DNA of 64,000 nucleotides from Dysgonomonas sp. PH5-45 (GCF_029893235.1 NZ_JARXWE010000006.1:29018-93017); one strand, 5' to 3'. Positions 52,192 through 61,578 are shown, numbered from the stretch's first letter. The notes: a model not told the origin generated them from the letters alone. Made by a program: numbers and translations.

Positions 52192-53052
52192 ATGAAGGGA
52201 ATAATTCTTGCCGGAGGAAGTGCTACACGGTTGTATCCTCTTTCTAAAGCTATTTCGAAACAAATAATGCCGGTTTACGACAAACCAATGATTTATTATC
52301 CGTTGTCTACACTGATGTTGGCCGGTATACGTGAAGTGCTGATTATTTCTACTCCGCGCGATTTGCCGATGTTCAGGGAACTGTTAGGTACGGGCGAAGA
52401 GTTGGGAATGAAATTTGAGTATGTGATACAAGAAACTCCCAACGGATTGGCACAGGCTTTTGTTTTGGGAGCAGAATTCCTGCAAGGAGAACCCGGTTGT
52501 TTGATTTTGGGCGATAATATGTTTTACGGACAAGGATTTTCGGCCATGTTGAGACGCGCGGCAATGATAAATAAAGGCGCGTGCGTGTTTGGGTATTATG
52601 TTAAAGATCCCCGTGCATATGGGGTGGTGGAGTTCGATAAGGAAGGAAACGTAGTTTCGCTCGAAGAAAAACCTGCAATGCCTAAATCGAACTACGCTGT
52701 TCCGGGACTGTATTTTTATGACAGTACTGTGGTCGAAAAAGCTAAAGCCTTGAAGCCATCGGCTCGTGGCGAGTACGAAATTACGGATTTGAATAAGTGT
52801 TACCTGCAGGAAGGTACACTGAAAGTAGAACTGTTTGGACGTGGTTTTGCTTGGTTAGATACCGGCAATTGCGATAGTTTACTCGAAGCGTCGAACTTTG
52901 TAGAAACTATTCAGAACCGCCAAGGTTTTTATGTTGCATGTATTGAAGAAATAGCATGGCGCAATGGGTGGATTGACGATAGTAAACTATTGGAGTTGGG
53001 GCGGAAGCTTGATAAAACAGCCTATGGCCAATATTTGCTGAATTTGATATAA
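52192..53052 (+). CDS. rfbA: Glucose-1-phosphate thymidylyltransferase RfbA
   Basis: 286 residues. It makes dTDP-glucose, the first step of dTDP-L-rhamnose synthesis. The nucleotide-binding [34 protein letters not shown] and ILGDNMFYG motifs and the C-terminal [14 protein letters not shown] are typical. rfbC follows 27 bases later; rfbB and rfbD (steps 2 and 4) are not in the window. Confidence 0.95.
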   Translation: MKGIILAGGSATRLYPLSKAISKQIMPVYDKPMIYYPLSTLMLAGIREVLIISTPRDLPMFRELLGTGEELGMKFEYVIQETPNGLAQAFVLGAEFLQGEPGCLILGDNMFYGQGFSAMLRRAAMINKGACVFGYYVKDPRAYGVVEFDKEGNVVSLEEKPAMPKSNYAVPGLYFYDSTVVEKAKALKPSARGEYEITDLNKCYLQEGTLKVELFGRGFAWLDTGNCDSLLEASNFVETIQNRQGFYVACIEEIAWRNGWIDDSKLLELGRKLDKTAYGQYLLNLI

Positions 53053-53079
53053 ACATAAAGAAAGAATACACAAAAGGTA

Positions 53080-53622
53080 ATGAAATTTACAGAGCAAGAA
53101 ATAAAAGGTGTATGGGTGATTGAACCCCGTGTGTTTAACGACGACAGAGGGTATTTTATGGAGGCCTTCAAACAAAAGGACTTTGAAGAAAACGTTGGTA
53201 AAATAAACTTCATACAAGATAACGAATCGAAATCCACGAAAGGTGTTCTGCGCGGATTGCATATACAAAAAGGAGAGTATTCGCAGGCAAAACTTGTGCG
53301 TGTACTCAAAGGTCGTGTGTTGGACGTTGCGGTAGATGTTCGCAAGGGATCTCCCACCTATGGCCGGCATGTTGCGGTAGAATTGTCGGAAGAAAATAAA
53401 AAACAACTATTCATTCCTCGTGGTTTTGCCCATGGTTTTGCTGTGTTGAGCGACGAAGCAGTGTTCCTCTATAAAGTAGATAATGCCTATGCTCCACAAT
53501 CGGAAGTAACGATAATGTGGAACGATCCGGCTATTGGCATAGACTGGGGGGTGAAAATAGAAGATATGATACTTTCGGAAAAAGATAAAGAAGGAAAGTC
53601 TTTGTCCGAAGTTTTTGGTTAA
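53080..53622 (+). CDS. rfbC: dTDP-4-dehydrorhamnose 3,5-epimerase RfbC
   Basis: 180 residues, standard length. It performs the third step of dTDP-L-rhamnose synthesis as a dimeric cupin. The catalytic His is in VLRGLHIQ, the Asp partner in RVLDVAVDVRKGSPTYG, and the Tyr-containing YKVDNAYAPQSE region is present. It lies between rfbA and a lysozyme gene on the same strand. Confidence 0.95.
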   Translation: MKFTEQEIKGVWVIEPRVFNDDRGYFMEAFKQKDFEENVGKINFIQDNESKSTKGVLRGLHIQKGEYSQAKLVRVLKGRVLDVAVDVRKGSPTYGRHVAVELSEENKKQLFIPRGFAHGFAVLSDEAVFLYKVDNAYAPQSEVTIMWNDPAIGIDWGVKIEDMILSEKDKEGKSLSEVFG

Positions 53623-53645
53623 AGAAAAAGAACTACCTTCTCATC

Positions 53646-54407
53646 ATGAAAAAGAAGCAACTCAGACAGGTAAAAAAAATATCCGTACTGGTTGTTTTTT
53701 TTATTTTAGCTTTGGTGGTGGGGCATACGGTTTACAATAAATATTTCAGGCAGTTCAATTCTTTTGGGGATGGTGGCTATTCTGATAAGTATTTTGTCAG
53801 GGGGATAGACCTCTCGCATCACAATCCGATAATAGACTGGCTTGCCGCTGCCGAACAGAATATCTCGTTTGCGTATCTTAAAGCAACTGAGGGGGTGAAA
53901 CACGAAGACCGCAACTACAAGTACAATTATAAACAGGCAAAAGAGGCGAACATAAAAGTAGGAGCTTATCACTTCTTTTCGTTTGGTGCTTCGGGCAGAG
54001 AGCAAGCTGCGCACTTTATCCGCACGGCTAAGTGTGGGGCAGGCGATTTGATTCCCGCTATCGATGTAGAGCATTCTCCCGTAAACGTTTATTCGGCAGA
54101 TACAACCTATTTGCTTAATGTTACCAGAGAACTCAGAGTACTCGAAAGTGAGTTGTTTGAACATTATGGCGTTCATCCTATCATTTATACCAATAAAGAT
54201 TGTTATAAGCTTTATGTAAAAAACGTATTGCCCGATAATCCTGTCTGGATATGCAACCTGCATGAGGAGCCAAGCGACAGCGATGTGCCAAACTGGGTAA
54301 TCTGGCAGTTTTCGCACAAAGGAAAGCTAAACGGTGTGGATGGAGATGTCGATTTGAATTACTTCCGGTTCTCGTTCGATGATTTGGCAAAATATGTATT
54401 ACCATAG
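53646..54407 (+). CDS. GH25 family lysozyme-like muramidase
   Basis: 253 residues. An N-terminal membrane anchor (ISVLVVFFILALVVGHTVY, about 14-32) holds a GH25 catalytic domain facing the periplasm. GIDLSHHNPIIDW starts the barrel with the first catalytic Asp, IPAIDVEH supplies the acid Glu and paired Asp, and the final WQFSHKGKLNGVDGDVDLNYF is characteristic. It cuts peptidoglycan glycan strands. In Bacteroidetes such proteins may serve cell-wall turnover. Confidence 0.9.
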   Translation: MKKKQLRQVKKISVLVVFFILALVVGHTVYNKYFRQFNSFGDGGYSDKYFVRGIDLSHHNPIIDWLAAAEQNISFAYLKATEGVKHEDRNYKYNYKQAKEANIKVGAYHFFSFGASGREQAAHFIRTAKCGAGDLIPAIDVEHSPVNVYSADTTYLLNVTRELRVLESELFEHYGVHPIIYTNKDCYKLYVKNVLPDNPVWICNLHEEPSDSDVPNWVIWQFSHKGKLNGVDGDVDLNYFRFSFDDLAKYVLP

Positions 54408-54417
54408 AAAAAATGCG

Positions 54418-55413
54418 ATGAGGTTTAAGTTATTATATATATTGCTTTTGGGTTTTCTGTTTTCATCGTGCTTCGATGAAAAGGAATACGGCACGTCTCG
54501 AAAAGATAATTTCCAAGCCCTTTGGGATATCATGGACGAGCGGTATTGCTTTTTTGAATACAAAGACGTTGATTGGAAAGAAGTCCACGGGCGATATGCT
54601 AAGCGCATTAGCGAAAACATGGGGCAGGATGCATTTTTCGATGTCTTGTGCGAAATGCTTGCCGAACTCCGTGACGGACATGTAAACCTATCGGCCAGCC
54701 ACGAATTTGGCCGTTATTGGAGGTGGAAAGAAGATTATCCTGACAATTTTGATGAAAAAATACAAAAAAACTATCTGGGAACAGACTACTCCATAGCTAG
54801 TGGCCTGAAGTATAAGATATTGGAAGATAATATAGGTTACATCTATTACGAAAGCTTTTCGGATGGCATAGGCGAGGGCAATATCAGTCAGGTAATATCA
54901 CGTTTGGCTCTTTGCAAAGGCATAATTATTGATGTAAGGAATAATGGAGGTGGGGAGCTTACTAATGTCGATAAATTGGCTGGTCGTTTCTTCGAAAAGA
55001 AAACACTTGTAGGCTATATTCTCCATAAAACGGGGAAAGGGCATAACGATTTTTCGAAACCATATGCCCGCTATATAGAACCGTCGGACGGAGTGCGTTA
55101 CCAGAAAAAAGTAGCTGTGTTGACCAACCGTAGCAGTTATAGCGCTACAAACGATTTTGTTAATGCCATGACTTATGCCCCCAATGCAATTATCGTAGGC
55201 GACCGCACGGGTGGGGGAAGCGGTTTGCCTTTCACCTGCGAAATACCAAACGGATGGGCAGTCCGTTTTTCGGCCAGCCCGATGCTGAATGCTCAGAAAC
55301 AACACATCGAGTTTGGTATAGAGCCTGATATTAGGGTAGACATGACCGACGAGGATATGAACCAAGGCATTGATACCATAATAGAAGCGGCAAGGGCTTT
55401 TTTGAAACAATAA
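54418..55413 (+). CDS. S41 family peptidase, lipoprotein
   Basis: 331 residues from ATG 54418; the frame is open into the end of the lysozyme gene, but the lipoprotein signal (LLLGFLFSSC, Cys19) fixes the start. The S41/tail-specific-protease core is present: a helical N-terminal part, GIIIDVRNNGGGE, the nucleophile region TNRSSYSATNDFVNAM, and GDRTGGGSGLPF. No PDZ domain is obvious between them. Anchored to the outer membrane, it may process or degrade envelope proteins. It follows the lysozyme gene by 10 bases. Confidence 0.85.
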   Translation: MRFKLLYILLLGFLFSSCFDEKEYGTSRKDNFQALWDIMDERYCFFEYKDVDWKEVHGRYAKRISENMGQDAFFDVLCEMLAELRDGHVNLSASHEFGRYWRWKEDYPDNFDEKIQKNYLGTDYSIASGLKYKILEDNIGYIYYESFSDGIGEGNISQVISRLALCKGIIIDVRNNGGGELTNVDKLAGRFFEKKTLVGYILHKTGKGHNDFSKPYARYIEPSDGVRYQKKVAVLTNRSSYSATNDFVNAMTYAPNAIIVGDRTGGGSGLPFTCEIPNGWAVRFSASPMLNAQKQHIEFGIEPDIRVDMTDEDMNQGIDTIIEAARAFLKQ

Positions 55414-55435
55414 AAAAAGGAGAGAAGAAATACAT

Positions 55436-56602
55436 ATGAAAAGAATATTGTTCTTTAACGATTGTTTTTACATGGGTGGCACAGAAGTGCTTCTGCTTGA
55501 TATATTGAATCATTTGGCAGAAAAACAATGCGAAGTTACACTCCTGATTCCTAATCCTTCCGAGAGAAATAAGATGCTGTCGGAGGTATCGCCCAAAATC
55601 ACCATAAAATATATCTATCCAAAGCAACCGGAGGGCTTTAAGAAGAAGTTTTATAAAAACCTCTCGATATTTTTCCCTCGCATCTATGCCAAGAAGTTTG
55701 GTATAAATGAAAAGGATTACGATTTGATAGTCGCTTTCAAAGATACGTTCTATTCCATTATTTTCAGCCGGATGAATGTTCGCAAGTTGCAATGGGTGCA
55801 TACTCAGCCTTTTGAACGTGACTATGGTAGTCATTCCTTAAAAGAATGGATTGCTATGCGTTTGAACGAATATCATCTGTATAAAATGCGGAAATCGTTT
55901 AACCGTTATGACGAGATAATTTGCGTTTCCGATTCGTGCAAAAATAAATACATGGATATTTATAAGAAAACTGTCCGCAAAACCGACATAAAGGTTCTTT
56001 ATAATGCCATGAATTTGAGTGGTATTGCCGAAAAATCGGAACTCACGGTAAATGATATACCTCGGTTTGATGGCACGCTGTTCATTGTTGTAGTGCGCCT
56101 TTCGTTCGAAAAAACAGTGGACCGTACTATCAAGATGACACGCAAACTGTTGGACGAAGGATACGATTTTCGTGTAATGATTCTTGGCGATGGCCCTCAG
56201 TACGATAATCTGAAAAAACTTATTGCGGAACTAAACCTCGAAGACAAGATAACCATGTATGGGCGTGTGTCGAACCCTTATCCGTATATGCGCCGTGCCG
56301 ATTGGTTGCTTTGCGGGTCGTCTATCGAAAGTTTTTCGTTGGTTCTGCTCGAAGCCATATCGCTCGGAACGCCTGTTATAGCAACCGATTGTGGTGGGCC
56401 CGAAGATGTGATAGCCCGCGGAAAGTATGGTATGATGATAGAAAACAGTATTGATGGTGTGTACACCGGAATGAAAACGGCTTTAGATAAACCCGAACTG
56501 AAAGACTATTATAACTCTTTAGCATCGGAAAATTTGACCCGTTTCGATTACAACAAATGGATTGCCGAAGTAGATAGGCTTCTGGGGGTTGAAAACCTTT
56601 AA
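55436..56602 (+). CDS. Glycosyltransferase family 4 protein
   Basis: 388 residues. The N-terminal domain has GGTEVLLLDILNHL and the C-terminal GT-B domain has VVVRLSFEKTVDRTI, ILGDGPQYDNL and the donor-sugar site CGSSIESFSLVLLEAISLGTPVIATDCGG (Ex7E motif). It adds a sugar from a nucleotide donor in polysaccharide or glycan synthesis. The neighbours rfbA and rfbC suggest rhamnosylated surface polymers, though acceptor and donor are not known. It overlaps the convergent DUF2752 gene by 4 bases. Confidence 0.9.
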   Translation: MKRILFFNDCFYMGGTEVLLLDILNHLAEKQCEVTLLIPNPSERNKMLSEVSPKITIKYIYPKQPEGFKKKFYKNLSIFFPRIYAKKFGINEKDYDLIVAFKDTFYSIIFSRMNVRKLQWVHTQPFERDYGSHSLKEWIAMRLNEYHLYKMRKSFNRYDEIICVSDSCKNKYMDIYKKTVRKTDIKVLYNAMNLSGIAEKSELTVNDIPRFDGTLFIVVVRLSFEKTVDRTIKMTRKLLDEGYDFRVMILGDGPQYDNLKKLIAELNLEDKITMYGRVSNPYPYMRRADWLLCGSSIESFSLVLLEAISLGTPVIATDCGGPEDVIARGKYGMMIENSIDGVYTGMKTALDKPELKDYYNSLASENLTRFDYNKWIAEVDRLLGVENL

Positions 56603-57015
56603 GGCGGGGTAAGGAACGTAAAAGGCGATAACGGAATGTTCCGGACGATGAAAAATATAACAACAATAATTATTACAATAATAGCTGTCCGGGTCGATAG
56701 CAGAAAGTTGTTTAGCCTATCCTTATTGCCTAAAACATATACATCTACGCAAAAATAATAAAGGTATATAATGAAAGGTAGCCCAATTACATATACGATA
56801 TTGCTTCTTAAAGCCATCATTATTTCCCCGTGCAGCAGATAATGTATAGCCCGCTGTCCGCCACATCCGGGACAATGGAAGGATGTCAACTCGTGAAACG
56901 TACATTTTAATGCCCAGTTAGAACTACCTGCCGGATTATAAATAAAATAATATACAAAACACAGTATCAGTAAAGCCAGTGTTGCAGCTGTATATACTAT
57001 TGTTTTTTTAGTCAT
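56599..57015 (-). CDS. DUF2752 membrane protein
   Basis: 138 residues with three or four membrane segments. The motif FHCPGCGGQRAIHYLLHG (about 47-64) is diagnostic of DUF2752. Cys and His in this motif could bind metal. Function is unknown. It lies after the CD225-like gene on the same strand, a pairing I recall as common in Bacteroidetes, and ends in convergence with the glycosyltransferase. Confidence 0.85.
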   Translation of the reverse strand: MTKKTIVYTAATLALLILCFVYYFIYNPAGSSNWALKCTFHELTSFHCPGCGGQRAIHYLLHGEIMMALRSNIVYVIGLPFIIYLYYFCVDVYVLGNKDRLNNFLLSTRTAIIVIIIVVIFFIVRNIPLSPFTFLTPP

Positions 57016-57044
57016 ATGGGAGGTGTAGAGAATGGAAAGTACAA

Positions 57045-57090
57045 GAGGCTACCCAATGTTTCGAATAGCCTCTCGTTTTTATTATTTTTT
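57045..57090. terminator. Hairpin between CD225 and DUF2752 genes
   Basis: GAGGCTA (57045-57051) pairs with TAGCCTC (57066-57072), and the plus strand then has a T-rich run. Both flanking genes are on the minus strand, where the T run lies on the wrong side, so it may be only a weak or partial terminator. Confidence 0.4.
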
Positions 57091-57103
57091 GGTTTATATA
57101 TCC

Positions 57104-57475
57104 TTAGCTGTATTTGGCTAACTCACTTTCATAATATTCTTTCACTCCATCAATACCGCCCATTGATACTATCGTTACAATAGACATGATGATACCTACA
57201 ACAAATAATCCTAAAGCTATAAAAGAAAGTATTTTTGCGGTTTTGGCCGATTTTTCCGCACCAATAGGATCGCCTGCGTTAAATTTGGTTTTCACCTGCG
57301 AAGCGAATATTACAGCTATAATACCCAGAATAAGACCTGTACACCAAGGACTACAACAGCCCAAAATTAAAGAAACAATTGCCAAAGGCATGTTATTGTT
57401 GGGAGGTGTTACGGGTACATTATTGTACGGATCCTGTTGATATGAGTTTTGCTGATAAGTGTTTTCGTTTTCCAT
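57104..57475 (-). CDS. CD225/dispanin-like membrane protein
   Basis: 123 residues. A Gln/Asn/Tyr/Pro-rich cytoplasmic N-terminus (about 1-28) precedes two membrane helices (about 30-58 and 82-106). The loop between them, KTKFNAGDPIGAEKSAKTAK, is the AGD...GA...S..AK signature of the CD225/dispanin family that includes vertebrate IFITM proteins. Bacterial members have no known role. It starts 40 bases after purM on the same strand. Confidence 0.8.
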   Translation of the reverse strand: MENENTYQQNSYQQDPYNNVPVTPPNNNMPLAIVSLILGCCSPWCTGLILGIIAVIFASQVKTKFNAGDPIGAEKSAKTAKILSFIALGLFVVGIIMSIVTIVSMGGIDGVKEYYESELAKYS

Positions 57476-57515
57476 GGTAAAATAATTAGTTTATTTATTA
57501 GTATTTCCAATTAAA

Positions 57516-58682
57516 TTAATATTCAAATCGTCCGAATTCGCTTTCGATGATAAGTTCTGTTTTTTCTGATTTCTCAACAAAACCAATTATCTGTGCATCA
57601 ATATTAAACGACTTAGAGATTTCAATTACACGTTGAGCATGTTCGGGAGATAGATATATTTCCATACGATGCCCCATGTTGAAAACCTTGTACATTTCCT
57701 TCCAATCGGTGTCCGATTGTTCTTGTATCAACTTAAATAGAGGAGGGAGAGGAAACATATTATTTTTTACAACCCTCACGTTTTCCACAAAATGCAACAC
57801 TTTAGTTTGCGCACCACCGGAACAGTGGACCATTCCGTGTATATGTGGACGCAATTCGTCTAACACCTTTTTTATGACAGGCGCATATGTACGTGTGGGT
57901 GAGAGTACCAACCGGCCGGCATCGAGGTCAACACCTTCTACCTTGTCTGTTAGTTTCTTTTTTCCCGAATAAATCAAATTGGTAGGTATTGCGCTATCGT
58001 AACTTTGGGGATATTTTGTTGCCAGATAATTGGCAAAAACATCATGACGGGCAGATGTCAGTCCGTTACTACCCATACCACCGTTATATTGGTTTTCGTA
58101 TGTTGCTTGTCCGTACGATGCAAGGCCAACAATTACTTCTCCGCCCCGTATATTATCGTTACTTATCACATCACTGCGCTTCATACGGCACGTAACAGTA
58201 CTGTCAACGATAATGGTACGGACAAGGTCGCCCACATCGGCGGTTTCGCCTCCGGTAAGGTAGATGTGTACACCTAAATCTGATAGTTCTTTACACAGAT
58301 CGTTAGTTCCGTTTATGATTGCCGAGATAACTTCGCCCGGTATCAGATGCTTGTTACGGCCAATAGTTGACGAAAGAAGTATATTATCGACCGCACCCAC
58401 ACAAAGCAGGTCGTCTATATTCATGATAAGAGCATCCTGTGCAATGCCTTTCCATACCGAGATATCACCCGTTTCTTTCCAATACATGTATGCCAACGAC
58501 GATTTTGTTCCTGCTCCGTCGGCGTGCATGATATTACAGTATTCGGGATCTCCACCCAGTATATCGGGGATGACTTTACAAAATGCTTTTGGAAAAATGC
58601 CTTTGTCCACATCTTTTATTGCATTATGAACATCTTCTTTCGATGCCGAAACTCCCCGTTGGTTATATCTTTGGTCGCTCAT
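57516..58682 (-). CDS. purM: Phosphoribosylformylglycinamidine cyclo-ligase PurM (AIR synthase-related)
   Basis: 388 residues, longer than the roughly 345 of E. coli PurM, as usual in Bacteroidales. It closes the imidazole ring in purine synthesis (FGAM to AIR). Motifs include HADGAGTKSSLAY, DALIMNIDDLLCVGA, TGGETADVGD and the C-terminal HCSGGAQTKVL region. An ATP-grasp-unrelated PurM/PurL fold is expected. It is followed by CD225 and DUF2752 genes, possibly co-transcribed. Confidence 0.88.
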   Translation of the reverse strand: MSDQRYNQRGVSASKEDVHNAIKDVDKGIFPKAFCKVIPDILGGDPEYCNIMHADGAGTKSSLAYMYWKETGDISVWKGIAQDALIMNIDDLLCVGAVDNILLSSTIGRNKHLIPGEVISAIINGTNDLCKELSDLGVHIYLTGGETADVGDLVRTIIVDSTVTCRMKRSDVISNDNIRGGEVIVGLASYGQATYENQYNGGMGSNGLTSARHDVFANYLATKYPQSYDSAIPTNLIYSGKKKLTDKVEGVDLDAGRLVLSPTRTYAPVIKKVLDELRPHIHGMVHCSGGAQTKVLHFVENVRVVKNNMFPLPPLFKLIQEQSDTDWKEMYKVFNMGHRMEIYLSPEHAQRVIEISKSFNIDAQIIGFVEKSEKTELIIESEFGRFEY

Positions 58683-58745
58683 ATTGAGTTTTTATCCAAT
58701 AATTTGTAATTATATATACGATAAGGCTAAAAGCCAAAACTACAA

Positions 58746-58792
58746 CAAAAATAATAAAAAACATCCAACCTTGCTCAGATTGGATGTTTTCT
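58746..58792 (-). terminator. Terminator of the kor operon, next to the purM -7 box
   Basis: A perfect 11-bp stem (58758-58768 with 58780-58790) stops minus-strand transcripts leaving korC; the minus strand then reads T-rich. TATTTTTG (58746-58753, minus) directly beyond it is a likely -7 box for purM. Confidence 0.8.
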
Positions 58793-58812
58793 TCTATGTT
58801 TATTTCGTAAAA

Positions 58813-59367
58813 TTACGCTGGTGCTTGGTCTTCGTGAATAATTTCCATTCCTTTCACGATAGCCTTTTCGTTCATTGGCAATAGCTTGTGGTGACGTTCG
58901 GGTAGCGATTTTTTCAAACCTTTCATCACGTTTTCAAGTTTCACCATCGGAGATACTTTTAGCACTCCACCCAATACAATCATATTGACTGCTTTCTGGT
59001 TCTGCATTTCAGTGGCAGCATCTACTGCTTTTACCGAATATACATAAACGTCCTTGCGGGTTGGAGGTGTGTGTATACCGTTAGGGTCATAAATGATGAT
59101 GCCTCCCGACTTCACTTGCGATTCAAATTTCTCGAGCGAAGGCTGATTCAATATGATAGCGATATCAAATTCATTAACAATAGGAGAACTGATAGGATCG
59201 TCGCTCAATATAACTGTTACGTTTGCAGTACCACCACGTTGTTCAGGTCCGTAAGAAGGAAACCATGTAACTTCTTTATCTTCCATAAGTCCGGAATATG
59301 CCAGGATTTTACCCATCGATAAAACGCCTTGACCTCCAAAACCTGCTATAATTAATTCTTTTATCAT
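58813..59367 (-). CDS. korC: 2-oxoacid:ferredoxin oxidoreductase gamma subunit
   Basis: 184 residues. The domain start IIAGFGGQGVLSMGKILAYSG and the YGPEQRGGTANV motif are diagnostic of the gamma part of pyruvate/2-oxoacid:ferredoxin oxidoreductases. It completes the CoA-binding side of the enzyme. It is the last gene of korD-A-B-C, all on the minus strand, 22 bases after korB. Confidence 0.92.
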   Translation of the reverse strand: MIKELIIAGFGGQGVLSMGKILAYSGLMEDKEVTWFPSYGPEQRGGTANVTVILSDDPISSPIVNEFDIAIILNQPSLEKFESQVKSGGIIIYDPNGIHTPPTRKDVYVYSVKAVDAATEMQNQKAVNMIVLGGVLKVSPMVKLENVMKGLKKSLPERHHKLLPMNEKAIVKGMEIIHEDQAPA

Positions 59368-59389
59368 GATATTATATCCAAATTTCTGA

Positions 59390-60148
59390 TTATATATTTT
59401 TCAAATCTCCTAAAGGATAAGCAGGGAACATGTTTTCTACCATCCAATCGTTAGAAGCAGCAGGGCTTAGTTTCCATCCAGAGTTACATGTAGAAACAAC
59501 TTCTACGATAGATTCACCTTTACCCTCCATCGCGTTTTCGAAAGCTTTGCGAATCATCTTTTTAGTTTTCTTCACAGCTGCTGCCGTATGTACACTCTGA
59601 CGTGTAACCAAGCAAACACCAGGTAATTGAGCTAAAAGATCGGTTATTTTTAGAGGATAACCATTCAGATGGATATCACGGCCATTAGGACAAGTAGCTG
59701 TTTTCATGTGTTCCAATGTAGTTGGAGCCATTTGTCCGCCGGTCATACCATAGATACCGTTATTGATAAAAATAGTAGCTATGTTTTCGCCACGGTTGGC
59801 AGCGTGTATTGTTTCGGCAGTACCGATAGCAGCTAAGTCTCCGTCGCCTTGGTATGTGAATACCAATTTGTCAGGATTCAAACGTTTAACGGCTGTTGCC
59901 ACAGCAGGAGCACGTCCGTGCGCAGCTTCTACCCAGTCTACATCAATATAGTTGTATGCAAACACGGCACAACCTACGGGCGCTACTGCGATAGTTTTTT
60001 CACGAAGTCCCATCTCGTCGATAATCTCGGCAATTAACTTATGCACAACTCCGTGCGAACAACCGGGGCAGTAGTGCATCTGGTTGTCGTTCATTAATTC
60101 CGGCTTGGTATAAATCATGTTAGCCGGATCTATAATATTATTGCTCAT
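59390..60148 (-). CDS. korB: 2-oxoacid:ferredoxin oxidoreductase beta subunit (TPP-binding)
   Basis: 252 residues. HYCPGCSHGVVHKL starts the TPP domain, and GDGDLAAIGTAE with INNGIYGMTGGQMAPTT is the Mg-TPP-binding GDG...NN motif. It decarboxylates the 2-oxoacid. Ferredoxin clusters are supplied by the separate korD subunit. It lies 35 bases after korA. Confidence 0.93.
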   Translation of the reverse strand: MSNNIIDPANMIYTKPELMNDNQMHYCPGCSHGVVHKLIAEIIDEMGLREKTIAVAPVGCAVFAYNYIDVDWVEAAHGRAPAVATAVKRLNPDKLVFTYQGDGDLAAIGTAETIHAANRGENIATIFINNGIYGMTGGQMAPTTLEHMKTATCPNGRDIHLNGYPLKITDLLAQLPGVCLVTRQSVHTAAAVKKTKKMIRKAFENAMEGKGESIVEVVSTCNSGWKLSPAASNDWMVENMFPAYPLGDLKNI

Positions 60149-60183
60149 TGTTTTTGTTTTTTGTTAGTTAATCAACATTAATA

Positions 60184-61266
60184 TTAGCAGCCAAATTTAT
60201 CTTTGAGAGCTACAACAACCTCGTTAGGAGTTGGAACTATACCTCCAAGACGTCCGTAATGATCTACTTTAGTTTTGCCATTCACCGCAAGGCGAACGTC
60301 TTCAACCATTTGTCCTGCATTCATTTCAACAGAAAGGAAGCCTTTCACTTTTTCTGCATATTTGGCTATTACTGCTGATGGGAATGGCCACAAAGTGATA
60401 GGACGGATAAGTCCTACTTTTATGCCTTCTTTTCTGGCAAGCTCTGCCGCTTTTTGACAAATACGAGCAGCCGAACCGAAAGCCACAAATATGTAATCGG
60501 CATCTTCGCAATTTACCTCTTCAAATAGGGTTTCATTTTCTTCTATTTTCTTAAACTTAGCTTGGAAACGGTTGTTGTTTTCTTCCATTATGCTAGAGTC
60601 AAGCTCAAGAGAAGTTATTACGTTTGCTTTTCTGTCCGGAGTTCTTCCTAATGTAGCCCAAGGACATTGTTTGCGAATTTCTTCTTCAGTTCTTCTTGGA
60701 CGACTGGGAGGGAAAACAACTTTTTCCATCATCTGGCCAATCACACCGTCAGACAATATTATGGCTGGTGTACGGTATTTGAATGCCAAATCGAAACCTA
60801 ACGATACAAAGTCTACCATCTCTTGTACAGACGATGGAGCCAATGTGATTAGTTTGTAGTCGCCATGACCACCACCTTTCACTGTTTGAAAATAGTCGGC
60901 TTGCGATGGTTGTATTGTTCCCAAACCAGGACCGCCACGCATCACGTTAACCAACAAACAAGGTAGTTCGGCTCCTACAAGATAAGACACGCCTTCTTGC
61001 ATTAAGCTCATACCCGGACTTGAAGATGATGTCATAACGGCTTTACCGCATGCTGCACCACCATATACCATATTAATAGAAGATGTTTCACTTTCGGCTT
61101 GAAGTACCACCATTCCGGTTGTTTCCCATGGTGCTTCGTCCATAAGAGTTTCCATTACTTCCGATTGCGGAGTAATAGGGTATCCAAAGTAGCCATCTGC
61201 TCCGTAGCGTATTGCTGCATGAGCGATCGCTTCGTTTCCTTTCATTAAGAATATTTCTTCAGACAT
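60184..61266 (-). CDS. korA: 2-oxoacid:ferredoxin oxidoreductase alpha subunit (VorB/KorA)
   Basis: 360 residues. FLMKGNEAIAHAAIRYGADGYFGYPITPQSE and the SSSPGMSLMQEGVSYLVGAELP region identify the pyrimidine-binding alpha subunit. By similarity to Bacteroides proteins named VorB it may act on branched-chain 2-oxoacids (2-oxoisovalerate) or on 2-oxoglutarate; the sequence does not settle this. The product pair is CoA thioester and reduced ferredoxin. It lies between korD and korB. Confidence 0.92.
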   Translation of the reverse strand: MSEEIFLMKGNEAIAHAAIRYGADGYFGYPITPQSEVMETLMDEAPWETTGMVVLQAESETSSINMVYGGAACGKAVMTSSSSPGMSLMQEGVSYLVGAELPCLLVNVMRGGPGLGTIQPSQADYFQTVKGGGHGDYKLITLAPSSVQEMVDFVSLGFDLAFKYRTPAIILSDGVIGQMMEKVVFPPSRPRRTEEEIRKQCPWATLGRTPDRKANVITSLELDSSIMEENNNRFQAKFKKIEENETLFEEVNCEDADYIFVAFGSAARICQKAAELARKEGIKVGLIRPITLWPFPSAVIAKYAEKVKGFLSVEMNAGQMVEDVRLAVNGKTKVDHYGRLGGIVPTPNEVVVALKDKFGC

Positions 61267-61347
61267 AGTTCTTTATTTACAATATAATGACGATTCCCCG
61301 ATACGAAAAATCACTGTATGGATGATCGGAAAATTGTCGTTAAAGTT

Positions 61348-61578
61348 TTAATCAATTTTTTTCCTATAAACAGTAATACACGCATCCGGACATACATATC
61401 CGCAGTTAGCACAACCAATACATTCTTCAGGATTTTTCATGTAAGCGTAATGGTATCCTTTATCGTTGACTTCTCGTGGTTGTAGTTCGAGAACATCAGA
61501 CGGACATGCAATGACACACAAATTGCATCCCTTGCATCTCTCCACATTTACCACTACGGCTCCTTTCACTTTTGCCAT
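61348..61578 (-). CDS. korD: 4Fe-4S ferredoxin subunit of the oxidoreductase (KorD)
   Basis: 76 residues. Two C-x2-C-x2-C-x3-C motifs (CKGCNLCVIACP and CIGCANCGYVCP) bind two [4Fe-4S] clusters that take electrons from the TPP subunit. It is the first gene of the operon; a -7 box TACATTTG lies about 88 bases upstream. The 81-base gap before korA is longer than others in the operon but holds no terminator. Confidence 0.93.
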   Translation of the reverse strand: MAKVKGAVVVNVERCKGCNLCVIACPSDVLELQPREVNDKGYHYAYMKNPEECIGCANCGYVCPDACITVYRKKID

